Under the pieces are notes generated by a model. The model did no database searches, was not told the origin of the DNA, and worked only from the letters and a program-made list of their open reading frames with translations. DNA of 64,000 nucleotides from Arthrobacter sp. OVS8 (lineage in GTDB: Bacteria > Actinomycetota > Actinomycetes > Actinomycetales > Micrococcaceae), in the NCBI GenBank assembly GCA_028370155.1, contig CP116670.1, positions 744,001 to 808,000 on the forward strand, given 5' to 3'. The position numbers and the translations under genes were made by a program. Every line of letters starts with the position of its first letter. Within the stretch, counting starts at the first letter, position 1. Shown here in pieces: positions 37,259-46,127 of the stretch.

Positions 37259-40048
37259 TCAGTGCCCGGCCTCGTACCAGCTGGAGCCGATGCCGATCTG
37301 GACATCGAGCGGGACCGTCAGCTTCGCTGCGGCGCCCATCTGCTCCGTCACCAGCTTCTCCACGGCCTCACGCTCGCCGTGCGCCACTTCGAGGACCAGT
37401 TCATCATGGACCTGGAGCAGCATGCGCGATTTCAGGCCCTGCTCCGCCAGCGCGCCGGCGACGCCGAGCATGGCGCGTTTGATGATGTCCGCGGCCGAAC
37501 CCTGGATGGGCGAGTTGAGCGCGATGCGCTCCGCGTTCTCGCGCAGCTGGCGGTCGGTGCTGGTGAGGTCCGGGAGATAGCGGCGGCGCCCTTCGATGGT
37601 GGCGGTGTAGCCGTCGATCCTGGCCTGGTCCACCACACCGCGGAGGTAGTCGCGGACGGCGCCGAACCGGTCGAAGTAGTCCTTCATCAGGGTCCGCGCC
37701 TCGTCGACGGAAATTTCGAGCTGCTTGGAGAGGCCGAACGAGGTCAGGCCGTAGGCAAGCCCGTAGGACATGGCCTTCACCTTCGAGCGCATCGCGCTGG
37801 TCACCTGGTCAGTGGGCACATGGAAGATGTTCGAGCCGACGAAGCGGTGCAGGTCCTCGCCGTCCTTGTAGGCCTGGATCAGGCCGGCGTCCCCCGAGAG
37901 ATGGGCCATAATGCGCATCTCGATCTGCGAGTAGTCCGCGGACAGCAGGCAGTCATAGCCCTCGCTGACCACGAAGATGCCGCGGACCCGCCGGCCTTCC
38001 TCGCTGCGGATGGGGATGTTCTGCAGGTTCGGGTTGTTGGAGGAGATCCGGCCCGTGGCGGCGACGTTCTGCGCATATGTGGTGTGGATCCGGCCGTCGT
38101 CGGCGACGGACTTCTTGAGTGACTCCAGCATCTGGCGCAGCTTCGAGGACTCACGGTGGGCCATGAGCTGGACCAGGAATTCGTGGCCGGTCTTCTCCAG
38201 CAGCGACTTCAGCGAGGCGGCGTCGGTGGTGTACCCGGACTTGATCTTCTTCGTCTTGGGGAGCCCCAGTTCGTCGAAGAGCACCGTCTGCAGCTGTTTG
38301 GGCGAGCCCAGGTTCACTTCGTGGCCGATTGCGGCGAACGCGAGTTCCTGGGCGTTGTCGATCACCTTGCCGAGATCGGCCAGCTGCTCGTCCAGGCGCA
38401 GCATATCGATGGCGATTCCCGCGAGTTCCATGTCGGCGAGAACGCGGCTGACAGGCAGCTCAAGGGTGGTCAGCAGGTCCTGTGCCTTGCGCTCGGCCAG
38501 TTCCGTCTCGAAGTACCGGCTCAGGGTCTGGACGACGGCGGCGACGTGGACCAGCGCGCCGGCGGCGGCGGCGTCGTCCTCGCCGTCGAACGCCAGCTCC
38601 AGCTGGCCCGCCTTGGCGGCTTCGGTGGAGACACTGATGTTGAGGTGGTGCTGGGCCAGTTCGGCCAGTTCGTAGCTGCGGCGGTCCGGCTGGATGAGGT
38701 ACCCGGAGATCGAGGTGTCGTCCACCACGCCTTCCAGGCCCAGGCCCCGGCTGGCGAGGGCTTTGAGGGCCGCCTTGTAGCCGTGCATGACTTTGGCCGC
38801 ACCGGCGTCCCGGAGCCAGCCCGCCAGCACGTTCTCGGACGCGGCGTCCTGCCCGGCAAGGTCGATGTAAGCGGCCCCGCCATCGTGGACGATCGCCACG
38901 GCGGCGGCATCCTCACCGATCCGGCCGGGCACGAGGTCGACGGCGACGGCTGACCGCATGCCGCCCCGGCCTCGAGGAAAGCGGTCAGCTCGGCTGCGCC
39001 GGACGGGACCACGAAGTCCGGGGTCTCGAGGCGTTCCCGCTCCGCTTCCGGAACCTCGCTGCCGTAGAGGGCAAAGAGCCGCGTACGGATGGTTTTGAAC
39101 TCAAGCGCGTCGAACAACTCCTCGAGCGCCGCCTGGTCCGGCCGCGGATCCGCGAGCTCGTCCAGCGTCACCGGGAGGTCGAGGTCCGTGTGGAGCCTGT
39201 TCAGCCGCCGGTTGCGCTTGACGTCCTCAACGTTTTCGCGGAGGAGTCCCCACCTTTCCGCCGATTGCGTCGAGGTTCTCCAGGACCCCTCCAGTCCGCC
39301 GTACAGGTTGATCCATTTGGCCGCCGTCTTGGGCCCGACGCCGGGAACCCCCGGCAGGTTGTCCGCGGACTCCCCACCAAGGCGGCAAGGTCCGAATACT
39401 GGGCGGGGCTGACAAAGTACTTTTCCTGGATGGCAGTGGCATCCATCCTGGGAATGTCGCTGACGCCCTTCCGCGGGTACAGGACAAACACGTTGTCCGT
39501 GATCAGCTGGAAGGCGTCACGGTCGCCCGATACCAGCAGCACCTCGAAGCCCGCCTTCTCACCCATGGCGGCGAGGGTTGCCAGGATGTCATCAGCTTCG
39601 TAGCCGGGCATCTTGATGGTCTTGATGCCCCACGCGCCCATGACTTTGTCGATGAGGTCGATCTGGCCGCTCATCTCCCGGGGGTCTCGTTGCGTCCGCC
39701 CTTGTACTCGCTGTACTCGGCCTTGCGGTGGGTGGTGTCGTCCGAGACGTCGAAGGCGACGGCGACGTGCGTGGGCTTCTGTTCCTTGATCAGGTTGATG
39801 AGCATGGACGTGAAGCCGTGGATCGCGTTGGTGTGCTGCCCCGTTGCGGTGGAGAACTTGTCCGCGGGCAGGGCGAAGAACGCCCGGAACGCCATGGAAT
39901 GACCGTCCAGGACCAGGAGCCGGGGCTGGTCCGTCAGGGGAATGACGGGCGTCTCAGTGGCGGAAACCGACTCCGCGGCCCGCGTGGACTTCCGGGCGGA
40001 CTTGGCCGCTGTCACTGATGCTGTCTCAGTTGCCGGGAGAAGGTCCAC
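37259..40048 (-). CDS. polA: DNA polymerase I
   Basis: PolA fills gaps and removes RNA primers. The N-terminal 5' nuclease is seen in LLVLDGHSMAFRAFFALP, GYEADDILATLA and LVSGDRDAFQLI. The central exonuclease-like domain lacks an obvious catalytic DxE set, as in other actinobacterial PolA. The polymerase domain has motif A SADYSQIEMRIMAHLSGD, the O-helix RSKVKAMSYGLAYGLTSFGL with tyrosine where E. coli has Phe762, and motif C LLQVHDELVLEV. At least five frame breaks interrupt it, near 39672, 39373, 39289, 39250 and 38960, nearly all repaired by adding G or C. The GTG start at 40048 is uncertain; no ribosome-binding site supports it. Confidence 0.93.
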
Positions 40049-40131
40049 CGCGCTGTCTGTAGAGAGGAGGCTGCAGAAAGGGTGCAGAGGCCGGTTTGGT
40101 AGTTTCGCTCACAGGTGCCAGCCTAGTTCCC

Positions 40132-40596
40132 ATGACGGACAATTTCACGCCGGGCCCGTATGCGGCCGAACTGACGGCCGCCGGAGTTCCCGAGGAGATG
40201 CACGACTGGCTGGGACAGTACGGCGTGGGCGCACTGGTGGTGAAGATGGGCATCCATTTCCTGGAGATGAGTCCCGAGCGGACGGTGGCCACCATGCCGG
40301 TGGAGGGCAACACGCAGGTGGCCGGAATTCTCCACGGCGGCGCCCACGTGGTCCTCGCCGAGACGCTCGGTTCCTTTGCCGCCGGACTGCATGCCGGGCC
40401 CAAGCGGCAGGCGCTGGGGATCGACGTCAGCGCAACGCATCACCGGGCCATCACCTCGGGCACCGTGACCGGCACGTGCACGGCCATCCATCTGGGCCGC
40501 ACGCTCACCACACACGAGGTGGTTATGACGGACGAGCAGGGCCGCCGGCTGTCCACCGCGCGCATCACCAACCTGATCCGCGACATCGAAGCGTAG
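40132..40596 (+). CDS. PaaI-family hotdog thioesterase
   Basis: The 154-residue protein has the single hotdog fold of PaaI/YdiI-type acyl-CoA thioesterases. GILHGGAHVVLAETLGSFAA contains the HGG motif and the glutamate used in catalysis, and ALGIDVSATHHRAITSGTVT is the paired strand region. It probably hydrolyses aromatic or hydroxylated acyl-CoA; in actinobacteria a PaaI-type enzyme may serve menaquinone synthesis (DHNA-CoA thioesterase), which cannot be settled here. The ATG at 40132 is preferred over an upstream GTG because the product then matches family length. It is divergent from polA. The frame is intact. Confidence 0.83.
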   Translation: MTDNFTPGPYAAELTAAGVPEEMHDWLGQYGVGALVVKMGIHFLEMSPERTVATMPVEGNTQVAGILHGGAHVVLAETLGSFAAGLHAGPKRQALGIDVSATHHRAITSGTVTGTCTAIHLGRTLTTHEVVMTDEQGRRLSTARITNLIRDIEA

Positions 40597-40620
40597 GCCC
40601 GGGTCCGGCTGGGCGCGGCG

Positions 40621-41172
40621 CTAGGCCGGGCTGCTCCCGAACCGGTAGCGCAGCTCCACTATGCCCCGGCCCAGGGTGTGTGAGGAAATCAACTCGAGCG
40701 GCGCCGTCGGCCCCAGCAAAGGCAGTACCGCTTTGCCGCTGCCCAGCACCACGGGAATGATGGAGATAATGATCTCGTCCAGCGCGGAGGCGTCCGCGAA
40801 CTGGGCCGCCAGGACACCGCCGCCGACGATCCAGACGTTCCGTTCTCCCGCGCAGGCCTTGAGGTCCTCCACGAATTCGGCCACGGGCCCGCGGACAAAG
40901 GTCACGTCCGCCCCTTTGGGGACCGAGTGTTCGTGGTGCGTGAACACCCAGCAGGGGGTGGCCGGATATGGCCAGTTGTCAGGTTCGTGTTTGCGCAGCC
41001 AGGCGTAGGTGTCCCCGCCCATCACGATGCAGCCGACATCCGCCATAAAGGCGTCGTAGCTTTCCTGGCCGCCGGAGAAACCGTCGAACTGGAGCAACCA
41101 GTCCAGGTTGTCGTCCCGGGTGGCGATGAATCCGTCCAGCGAGGACGCCACAAAGTACTGGAAATCAGGCAT
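40621..41172 (-). CDS. Dihydrofolate reductase-like protein (RibD C-terminal domain)
   Basis: The 183-residue protein belongs to the DHFR/RibD-C reductase fold. It shows FVASSLDGFIATRDDNLDWL at the N-terminus, CIVMGGDTYAW, VWIVGGGVLAAQF (the NADPH-binding loop) and ISIIPVVLGSGKAVLP. Many such proteins are reductases of unknown substrate rather than true dihydrofolate reductases. The start ATG has TAGGCT exactly six bases upstream and no ribosome-binding site, so it is predicted to be leaderless. The frame is intact, and the gene is convergent with the thioesterase. Confidence 0.85.
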   Translation of the reverse strand: MPDFQYFVASSLDGFIATRDDNLDWLLQFDGFSGGQESYDAFMADVGCIVMGGDTYAWLRKHEPDNWPYPATPCWVFTHHEHSVPKGADVTFVRGPVAEFVEDLKACAGERNVWIVGGGVLAAQFADASALDEIIISIIPVVLGSGKAVLPLLGPTAPLELISSHTLGRGIVELRYRFGSSPA

Positions 41173-41184
41173 GGCCCCAGCCTA
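41173..41184 (-). promoter_or_regulatory. Predicted leaderless promoter (TAGGCT-N6-ATG)
   Basis: On the minus strand TAGGCT (41184-41179) stands six bases from the ATG of the RibD/DHFR-like gene. It fits TANNNT and the fixed spacing seen at uvrB, uvrC, coaE, yigZ, the MFS gene and the acetyltransferase. Confidence 0.5.
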
Positions 41185-41243
41185 GCCATTCCCGGCCGGG
41201 CTGCCCATCCCTTCGTCCGCGGCGCCGCGGGCCGCGTTGCCGG

Positions 41244-41465
41244 CTACTTGCTGAAGTAGGGGATGATCAGGTAGAGCCCGAACAGCACGGCCAGTCCGCA
41301 AAGGCCGAAGCACACGTAGGCGAGCGGCCGCAGCCAGGACGGCTTCCGTTCGCTGACATCGCCGGCGATGGCGGTCAGACGCACCCCCAGGGAGTACAGG
41401 ACCACGACGGTCACTGCCGCGACGAGCGTTGCGCCCGCCACCTGAACCAGTTCCAGCCACTTCAT
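41244..41465 (-). CDS. Small membrane protein downstream of the phosphate transporter
   Basis: This 73-residue protein has two hydrophobic segments (about residues 8-33 and 48-70) separated by a basic loop, and ends IIPYFSK. I do not recognise a named family. Its ATG overlaps the stop of the phosphate transporter gene by one base (TAATG), so it is translated from the same mRNA and may be an accessory of that transporter. The reading frame is intact. Confidence 0.75.
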   Translation of the reverse strand: MKWLELVQVAGATLVAAVTVVVLYSLGVRLTAIAGDVSERKPSWLRPLAYVCFGLCGLAVLFGLYLIIPYFSK

Positions 41466-42676
41466 TACAGTCCGCCCTTCGGCTCGTCCTTGGAGCTACT
41501 GACCGACATAGCTTTCTTTTTCTTGCGGAACCGCACGGCCTGGCCGGCTTGATCGACTTCGACGGCGTTGTGGTGTCCCACATGCGACTTCTTCGAGTGC
41601 AGGAACATATACAGCACCGCACCAGTGCCGCCACGGCGGCGATGACAACGCCTACGACGCCGGTCTGCACCAGGAGGGCGGTGAGGGCCCCCATGATTCC
41701 GGCGGCGGGGAGGGTGAAGAGCCAGCCGAGCGCAATCCGTCCGGCGGTTCCCCAGCGGACACTGGTGCCGCGGCGTCCCATGCCCGAGCCGATGACGGAG
41801 CCGGAGGCCACCTGGGTGGTGGACAGTGCAAATCCCAGGTGCGAGGACGCGAGGATGGCCGAGGCAGTGCTGCTTTCGGCGGCGAAGCCCTGGGCCGGTT
41901 TGACCTCGGTGAGGCCGGACCCCATGGTGCGGATGATCCGCCAGCCGCCGGAGTAGGTGCCGATCGCGATGGCGAAGGCGCAGGAGGCGATGACCCAGAA
42001 CTGCGGTCCGGAGCCGGGTTCCTGGGTGCCCGCGGCGATCAGCACGAGGGTGATGATACCCATGGTCTTCTGGGCGTCGTTGGTGCCGTGTGCGAGGGCC
42101 ACGAGGCTGGAGGTGAAGATCTGGCCGGTGCGGAAGCCGCCGCGCTTCTGCGTGAGCTTGCTGCCCGACTCCGGGTCGTGGCGGGAGGTCAGCGCGTAGG
42201 CGAGCTTGGTGCACAGGTAGGCCACGGCGCCGGCGATGATCGGAGCGAAAATCGCGGGAAGGATCACCTTCTGCATGAGGCTCTCGAAGTTGATCGAGTG
42301 GATTCCGATGCCCGCGATGGCGGCGCCGATCAGGCCGCCGAAAAGCGCGTGCGAGGAACTCGACGGCAGGCCCTTGAGCCACGTGATCATGTTCCAGAGG
42401 ATGGCGCCCATCAGTCCCGCGAAGATGATGTCCGGGGTGATCTGAACCCCGTCCGACCCCTCGTTGATGATGCCGCCGGACACGGTCTTGGCCACTTCCG
42501 TGGAGAGAAAAGCCCCCACCAGGTTCAGCACCGCCGCGAGGGCGACAGCCGTTTTGGGTTTGATGGCACCGGTTGCGATGGGTGTAGCCATTGCGTTGGC
42601 GGTGTCATGGAATCCGTTGGTGAAGTCAAAAAAGCGCCAGCGCTATAACCAGCGCCACCATGATGGTGATTTCCAC
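41465..42676 (-). CDS. pit: PiT-family inorganic phosphate transporter
   Basis: PiT transporters carry metal-phosphate into the cell with protons. The duplicated signature is visible as DFTNGFHDTANAMATPIATG near the N-terminus and VALAHGTNDAQKTMGIITLV in the second half, with many hydrophobic segments between. Two frame breaks occur: near 42627 in a run of six T (just before DFTNGFHD), and near 41617, where one G is missing (AALV|AVLYMFLHS). Repaired length is about 404 residues. The GTG at 42674-42676 starts the product before the first membrane helix. The C-terminus carries a basic cytoplasmic tail (RFRKKKKAM). Phosphate control is likely, but only one PHO-box-like half site was seen upstream. 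Confidence 0.88.
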
Positions 42677-42888
42677 CTGTTGCCCAATCTGCAGAGTCGA
42701 CGGTCAGAGGTTTGATTCCCCGCTGCCGGCATCGTTCATCCGGGATATACCGGGAGGATGTGTGGCGTTCAGCAAAGTTGCCTGACGTGTTAAAGCGTAC
42801 GGGATATGGCATCAGGGCAAAAACATGCGCAGGGACGGCGCCGCCCGGGCGCAATGCAACAGCCCGGCGGTTCAACAGCCCGGCGAGG

Positions 42889-43572
42889 TCAGCCCTGGTG
42901 GACGTCGGGCGTGCGTCCGGCGTCGATCATCCCGGCGATCTTCTCCTCCAGCGCGGCAAGGGTGGCGTCCGGGAGCACGATCAGTCCGTCCAGTTCGCGG
43001 CGCGCCCGCTTGTACGCCGTCTGCCGTTCCGCCGGTGTCGCGGCGGCATCTGACGCGATCCGCAGCAGCTTCCGGGCCGTTGACAGGCGTTCCCGTTCCG
43101 GTCCGCTGAAGTTGCCGTCCCTGATCCGCCGCGCCTCCCGCTCGGCGACGTCGAACGCCAGCTCGTAGCTGGTGACGGCCTCACGGTATTCCGCCAGCCG
43201 CGCCGCCGTCGTGATCTCCTCCGGCGCTCCCGGGCGCAGTCCGTCGGCCAACCGCTTCGCCCGCAGGAACGCTACGGTCAGGGGTTCGCGCACGTCGGTC
43301 ATGACCGGAAAGTCGATGAGTTTTCCCACGTCAAGCTCGTAGTCGAGCCACCGGCGGTTGACGGTGTCGTGGCTGTCCATGAGCTGCCGGACCTGGGTCC
43401 GGCTGGCCCGTTCGGCCTCCACGGCATGGTTGCGGAGTTTGTAGAGCTCCACCCGGCGCCGGTGCCGGCGTTCACTGGCCTTGGACCAGGACCGTGCCCA
43501 GCCGCCAAACAATCCGCTCAACGGGAAGACAAGCCACCAGAAGTGGCCAACGAAATCGAAGAAGGGCTCCAC
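42889..43572 (-). CDS. Hypothetical membrane-anchored helical protein
   Basis: The 227-residue protein starts with one hydrophobic segment (FVGHFWWLVFPLSGLFGGW, residues 7-25) and continues as a highly charged, mostly helical cytoplasmic domain rich in Arg, Glu and Ala (for example RRHRRRVELYKLRNHAVEAE), with possible coiled coil. I do not recognise a family. The start is GTG with GGGAGG upstream. The frame is intact. It stands alone between the phosphate transporter and the universal stress protein; its role is unknown. Confidence 0.7.
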   Translation of the reverse strand: MEPFFDFVGHFWWLVFPLSGLFGGWARSWSKASERRHRRRVELYKLRNHAVEAERASRTQVRQLMDSHDTVNRRWLDYELDVGKLIDFPVMTDVREPLTVAFLRAKRLADGLRPGAPEEITTAARLAEYREAVTSYELAFDVAEREARRIRDGNFSGPERERLSTARKLLRIASDAAATPAERQTAYKRARRELDGLIVLPDATLAALEEKIAGMIDAGRTPDVHQG

Positions 43573-43616
43573 TGGATCATCCTCCCATCCGGCCCGTGCA
43601 CGCTCAAGGGTCCCGT

Positions 43617-43653
43617 CACGGGGAGAGCCCCTCGGCTGAGGAGGCTCTCCGTG
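43617..43653 (-). terminator. Hairpin downstream of the universal stress protein gene
   Basis: CACG-GGGAGAGCC (43617-43629) pairs with GGCTCTCC-GTG (43643-43653), and CCTC/GAGG around GGCT extends the stem. It starts about 22 bases after the gene's stop on the minus strand. No T-tract is present. Confidence 0.55.
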
Positions 43654-43675
43654 TGACAGCTGCCTGCCCCGGCGG

Positions 43676-44545
43676 TCAGTCCTCGTGCTTCACCTTGTGC
43701 ACACGGGTGACGAGGGTCGGGCACGGCACATTGAGGAGAACGGCGTGGGCCGTGGAGCCGAGCATCATCCGGGAGAAGCCGCCGCGGCCGCGGCTGCCGA
43801 TCACAAGGAGCCGGGCATCTTTGGCGGCGTCGACCAGTGCTTTCGCGGGCTCGGTATCGGTCTCCAGCCGCTGGTGGACGACGAGGTCCGGGTACTTGTC
43901 CGCGAGCCCGGCAACGGATTCCGCCAGGACGATCCGGTCCTCCTCGAGGATCGTTTCGGCGAGGCCGCTTTTCGGCAACTGGTTTTCGACCCAGCGCGCC
44001 GGCCTGCGGAAGGCTAGGACCACGGTCAGCTCGTCGCCGCCCTTGTCCGCTTCCGCGGCCGCGACGTCGACCGCCTGCAGGGACTCTTCGGAGCCATCCA
44101 CGCCGACCACGACGCCGGCGGCCCCGACTCCGCGCTTCAGCGGGATCACAGCGGCGGGGATTTCCGAGGCGGAGACGATCTGCAGGGCCCGGTCCGTCAG
44201 CGGACCGCCGTCCATCCAGTGCTTGTCATGTTCGCCCACGACCACCATGGACGCCTCGTTGGACACTTCCCGCAGCACGGATCCGCCGCTGCCATGGCGG
44301 AGCTGGATGTCCACCTTCACATCGGGAGCCTGCTCGTTGGCGCCGGCCTGCGCTTTCTGGAGAAGTTCCATGCCGGCTTGCCTGATGATCTCGTGGTACT
44401 GGAAGTCCGGCGAAATCCAGCGGTCATCCACCGCATGAATGATGGTGACAGGAAGCTTGTCCCGGGCCGCCCGCTGCAGGGCCCACGTCAGCGCTGCCTC
44501 ACTTCCGGCTGATCCGTTGATACCGACGACGATTGGTTTGCTCAT
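43676..44545 (-). CDS. Universal stress protein, tandem UspA domains
   Basis: The 289-residue protein has two UspA domains in tandem. The first begins PIVVGINGSAGSEAALTWAL and the second VVVGVDGSEESLQAVDVAA. The second keeps the ATP-binding pattern G-2x-G-9x-G-S/T as GSRGRGGFSRMMLGSTAHAV. This tandem form is typical of the actinobacterial USPs of the mycobacterial DosR dormancy regulon. The ATG at 44543-44545 follows AGGA. A palindrome resembling the DosR box stands 107 bases upstream. The frame is intact. A role in hypoxia or starvation survival is inference. Confidence 0.9.
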   Translation of the reverse strand: MSKPIVVGINGSAGSEAALTWALQRAARDKLPVTIIHAVDDRWISPDFQYHEIIRQAGMELLQKAQAGANEQAPDVKVDIQLRHGSGGSVLREVSNEASMVVVGEHDKHWMDGGPLTDRALQIVSASEIPAAVIPLKRGVGAAGVVVGVDGSEESLQAVDVAAAEADKGGDELTVVLAFRRPARWVENQLPKSGLAETILEEDRIVLAESVAGLADKYPDLVVHQRLETDTEPAKALVDAAKDARLLVIGSRGRGGFSRMMLGSTAHAVLLNVPCPTLVTRVHKVKHED

Positions 44546-44652
44546 TCTGAATCCTGCTCTTTTCCATGGCGCGGTCAATTCTGCATCGCATGTTCGGGGC
44601 GGCGCGACCGTAGTCATCCGCCATTTCAGTGTGCGCCGGGGGTCACCGCCGG

Positions 44653-44672
44653 TTAGGGCCTTAAGCCCTCAC
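44653..44672. promoter_or_regulatory. DosR/DevR-like palindrome upstream of the USP gene
   Basis: The sequence TTAGGGCCTTAAGCCCTCAC matches the mycobacterial DosR consensus TTSGGGACTWWAGTCCCSAA at 15 of 20 positions by eye, and contains the palindrome AGGGC-N5-GCCCT. It lies 107 bases before the USP start. Regulation by a DosR-type response regulator is inference; no such regulator is encoded in this window. Confidence 0.5.
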
Positions 44673-44690
44673 TCCCCCTCACCCGCGCGC

Positions 44691-44819
44691 ATGGCGTCGA
44701 GCCATGAAGCAGGGCCCCGCCGCCTGACCACGGCGCTGCGGCGGGTTCCGCTGCTCTGGTACGTGCCGGCCGCCGTCGTGATGCTGCGCCGGCACGGCGT
44801 CCTGACGACGGCGGATTAG
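44691..44819 (+). CDS. Possible small hypothetical protein
   Basis: An ATG at 44691 opens a 42-residue frame with one hydrophobic stretch (VPLLWYVPAAVVML) between basic flanks, the look of a small single-pass membrane protein. It lies in the 270-base gap between the USP gene and the esterase gene and shares its last bases with the esterase stop on the opposite strand. There is no clear ribosome-binding site. It could be a chance frame. Confidence 0.25.
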   Translation: MASSHEAGPRRLTTALRRVPLLWYVPAAVVMLRRHGVLTTAD

Positions 44820-46127
44820 AAGCCGGTGGGCTCGGTCTCGAATTCCGGCTCCCGCGGCGGCCCTTCATGGTGCACGGGCCGCAGCGCGGCGGTGTGCTCG
44901 AACCAGATCAGCGCGTCGTAGCGCTCGCCGATCCGGGTCGGAACATAGTTCCCCAGCTCCCGCCCGGGATGGTAGACCACCCCGATCGCCCGGTGGCCGA
45001 GCCAGGTGGAAAGCCACGGCCCGGACCTGTCCTCTCCGAATTCCAGCACCGACGCCACCCCCAGGGCCTCATGCAGGAAGTCCTCGTGGCTGCCCGGGCG
45101 CGCCGGCGGGACCGGGAGGATCCGCTCCGGGCGGCCCCACGCTTCCGCGGCGAGCACCTCACCCCGGTGCGAGGCGAGCCCCACCAGCAGGACGCCGTCC
45201 GCGGCGTGCCGCTCACGCAGCAGCTGCCCCACGTTGACCAGTCCGTCCTGGGCCATGTCCGTGGCGCGGGCGTCCCCCACATGGGTGTTGTGCTCCCAGA
45301 TGAGCCCCTTGGAGTGCGCACCGAGGTGCCGGCTGAGCCGGTCGATGGTGTCCGCCATGTGGTGGTCACGGATGTTCCAGGACTGGCGGTCGCCGCGGAC
45401 CATGATCCGGTAGTAGTGCTCGGCGTTAGCCGCCACCTCGGCATTCTGCACGGCGTCGAAGGCGGCCTCGTCGTGGTCCCCGGGCCGGACACCCGGTTCC
45501 GGACTTCGGTGAGGAGGGCGATGACTTCGGCTTCGCAGGACTGCGGCACCAGCCGGGTGCTCCAGGCGTACTGATGCGGGTCCTCGTGATGGGGCAGGAA
45601 GCACTGCCAGGCGCGCTTGGCGGCCGGGACGGCGTCGGGGTCGTTCTCCTCCAGCCAGCCGATGATTTCGCGGAGTGAGTCCCAGAGGGAGTACACATCG
45701 AGTCCGTAGAAGCCGACACGGCGGCCCGGCGGCCGGCTGAGATTCCAGGTACGGAGCCAGTCCAGGAACGCAGCGACTTCCTCATTCGCCCACATCCACG
45801 TGGGCCAGCGTTCAAAACCGGAGAGCAGGGCATGGACGCCCTGGTCCCGCCCCGTCTCGCCCCGCACCCAGCCGTTGATGCGCCAGCAGTCGGGCCAGTC
45901 CCCTCCACCCCGATCCAGTTGTAGCCTTCCTCCGTGATCAGCCGCCGGCTGAGGGTGTCACGCCACGTGTAGAACTCGTGCGTGCCGTGGGAGGCTTCGC
46001 CGATCGCGACGAACCGGCAGTCCGCCGCGCGCCGGACCAGCCCGTCCAGGTCGCGGTCGGACGTCAGCGGCCGCGCCAGCGAATGGATCTCGGCGAGGAC
46101 GGCGGACTTCCTGACGCCGGACGTCAC
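44816..46127 (-). CDS. Erythromycin esterase family protein
   Basis: The roughly 437-residue protein belongs to the erythromycin esterase (Ere) superfamily. The conserved acid/histidine positions are visible: AIGEASHGTHEFYTWRD, WIGVEGDWPD and IWEHNTHVGDAR. Most actinobacterial members are not proven macrolide esterases; a related domain occurs in the DosR-regulon protein Rv2030c of M. tuberculosis. Two frame breaks each lack one G: near 45903 (GVEG|DWPDCWRI) and near 45482 (SGPG|DHDEAAFD). The GTG start overlaps the stop of the upstream nuclease gene as GTGA, so both are one operon. A resistance role should not be assumed. Confidence 0.82.

Noticed and set aside
42720..42750. A PHO box upstream of the phosphate transporter (GTTCATCCG)
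   Set aside because: Only one 9-base unit matches; the expected second unit 11 bases away is absent, and the orientation is opposite to the gene.
44816..46127. Calling the Ere-family protein a macrolide resistance gene
   Set aside because: Family membership does not establish macrolide esterase activity, and its neighbours suggest a stress role.
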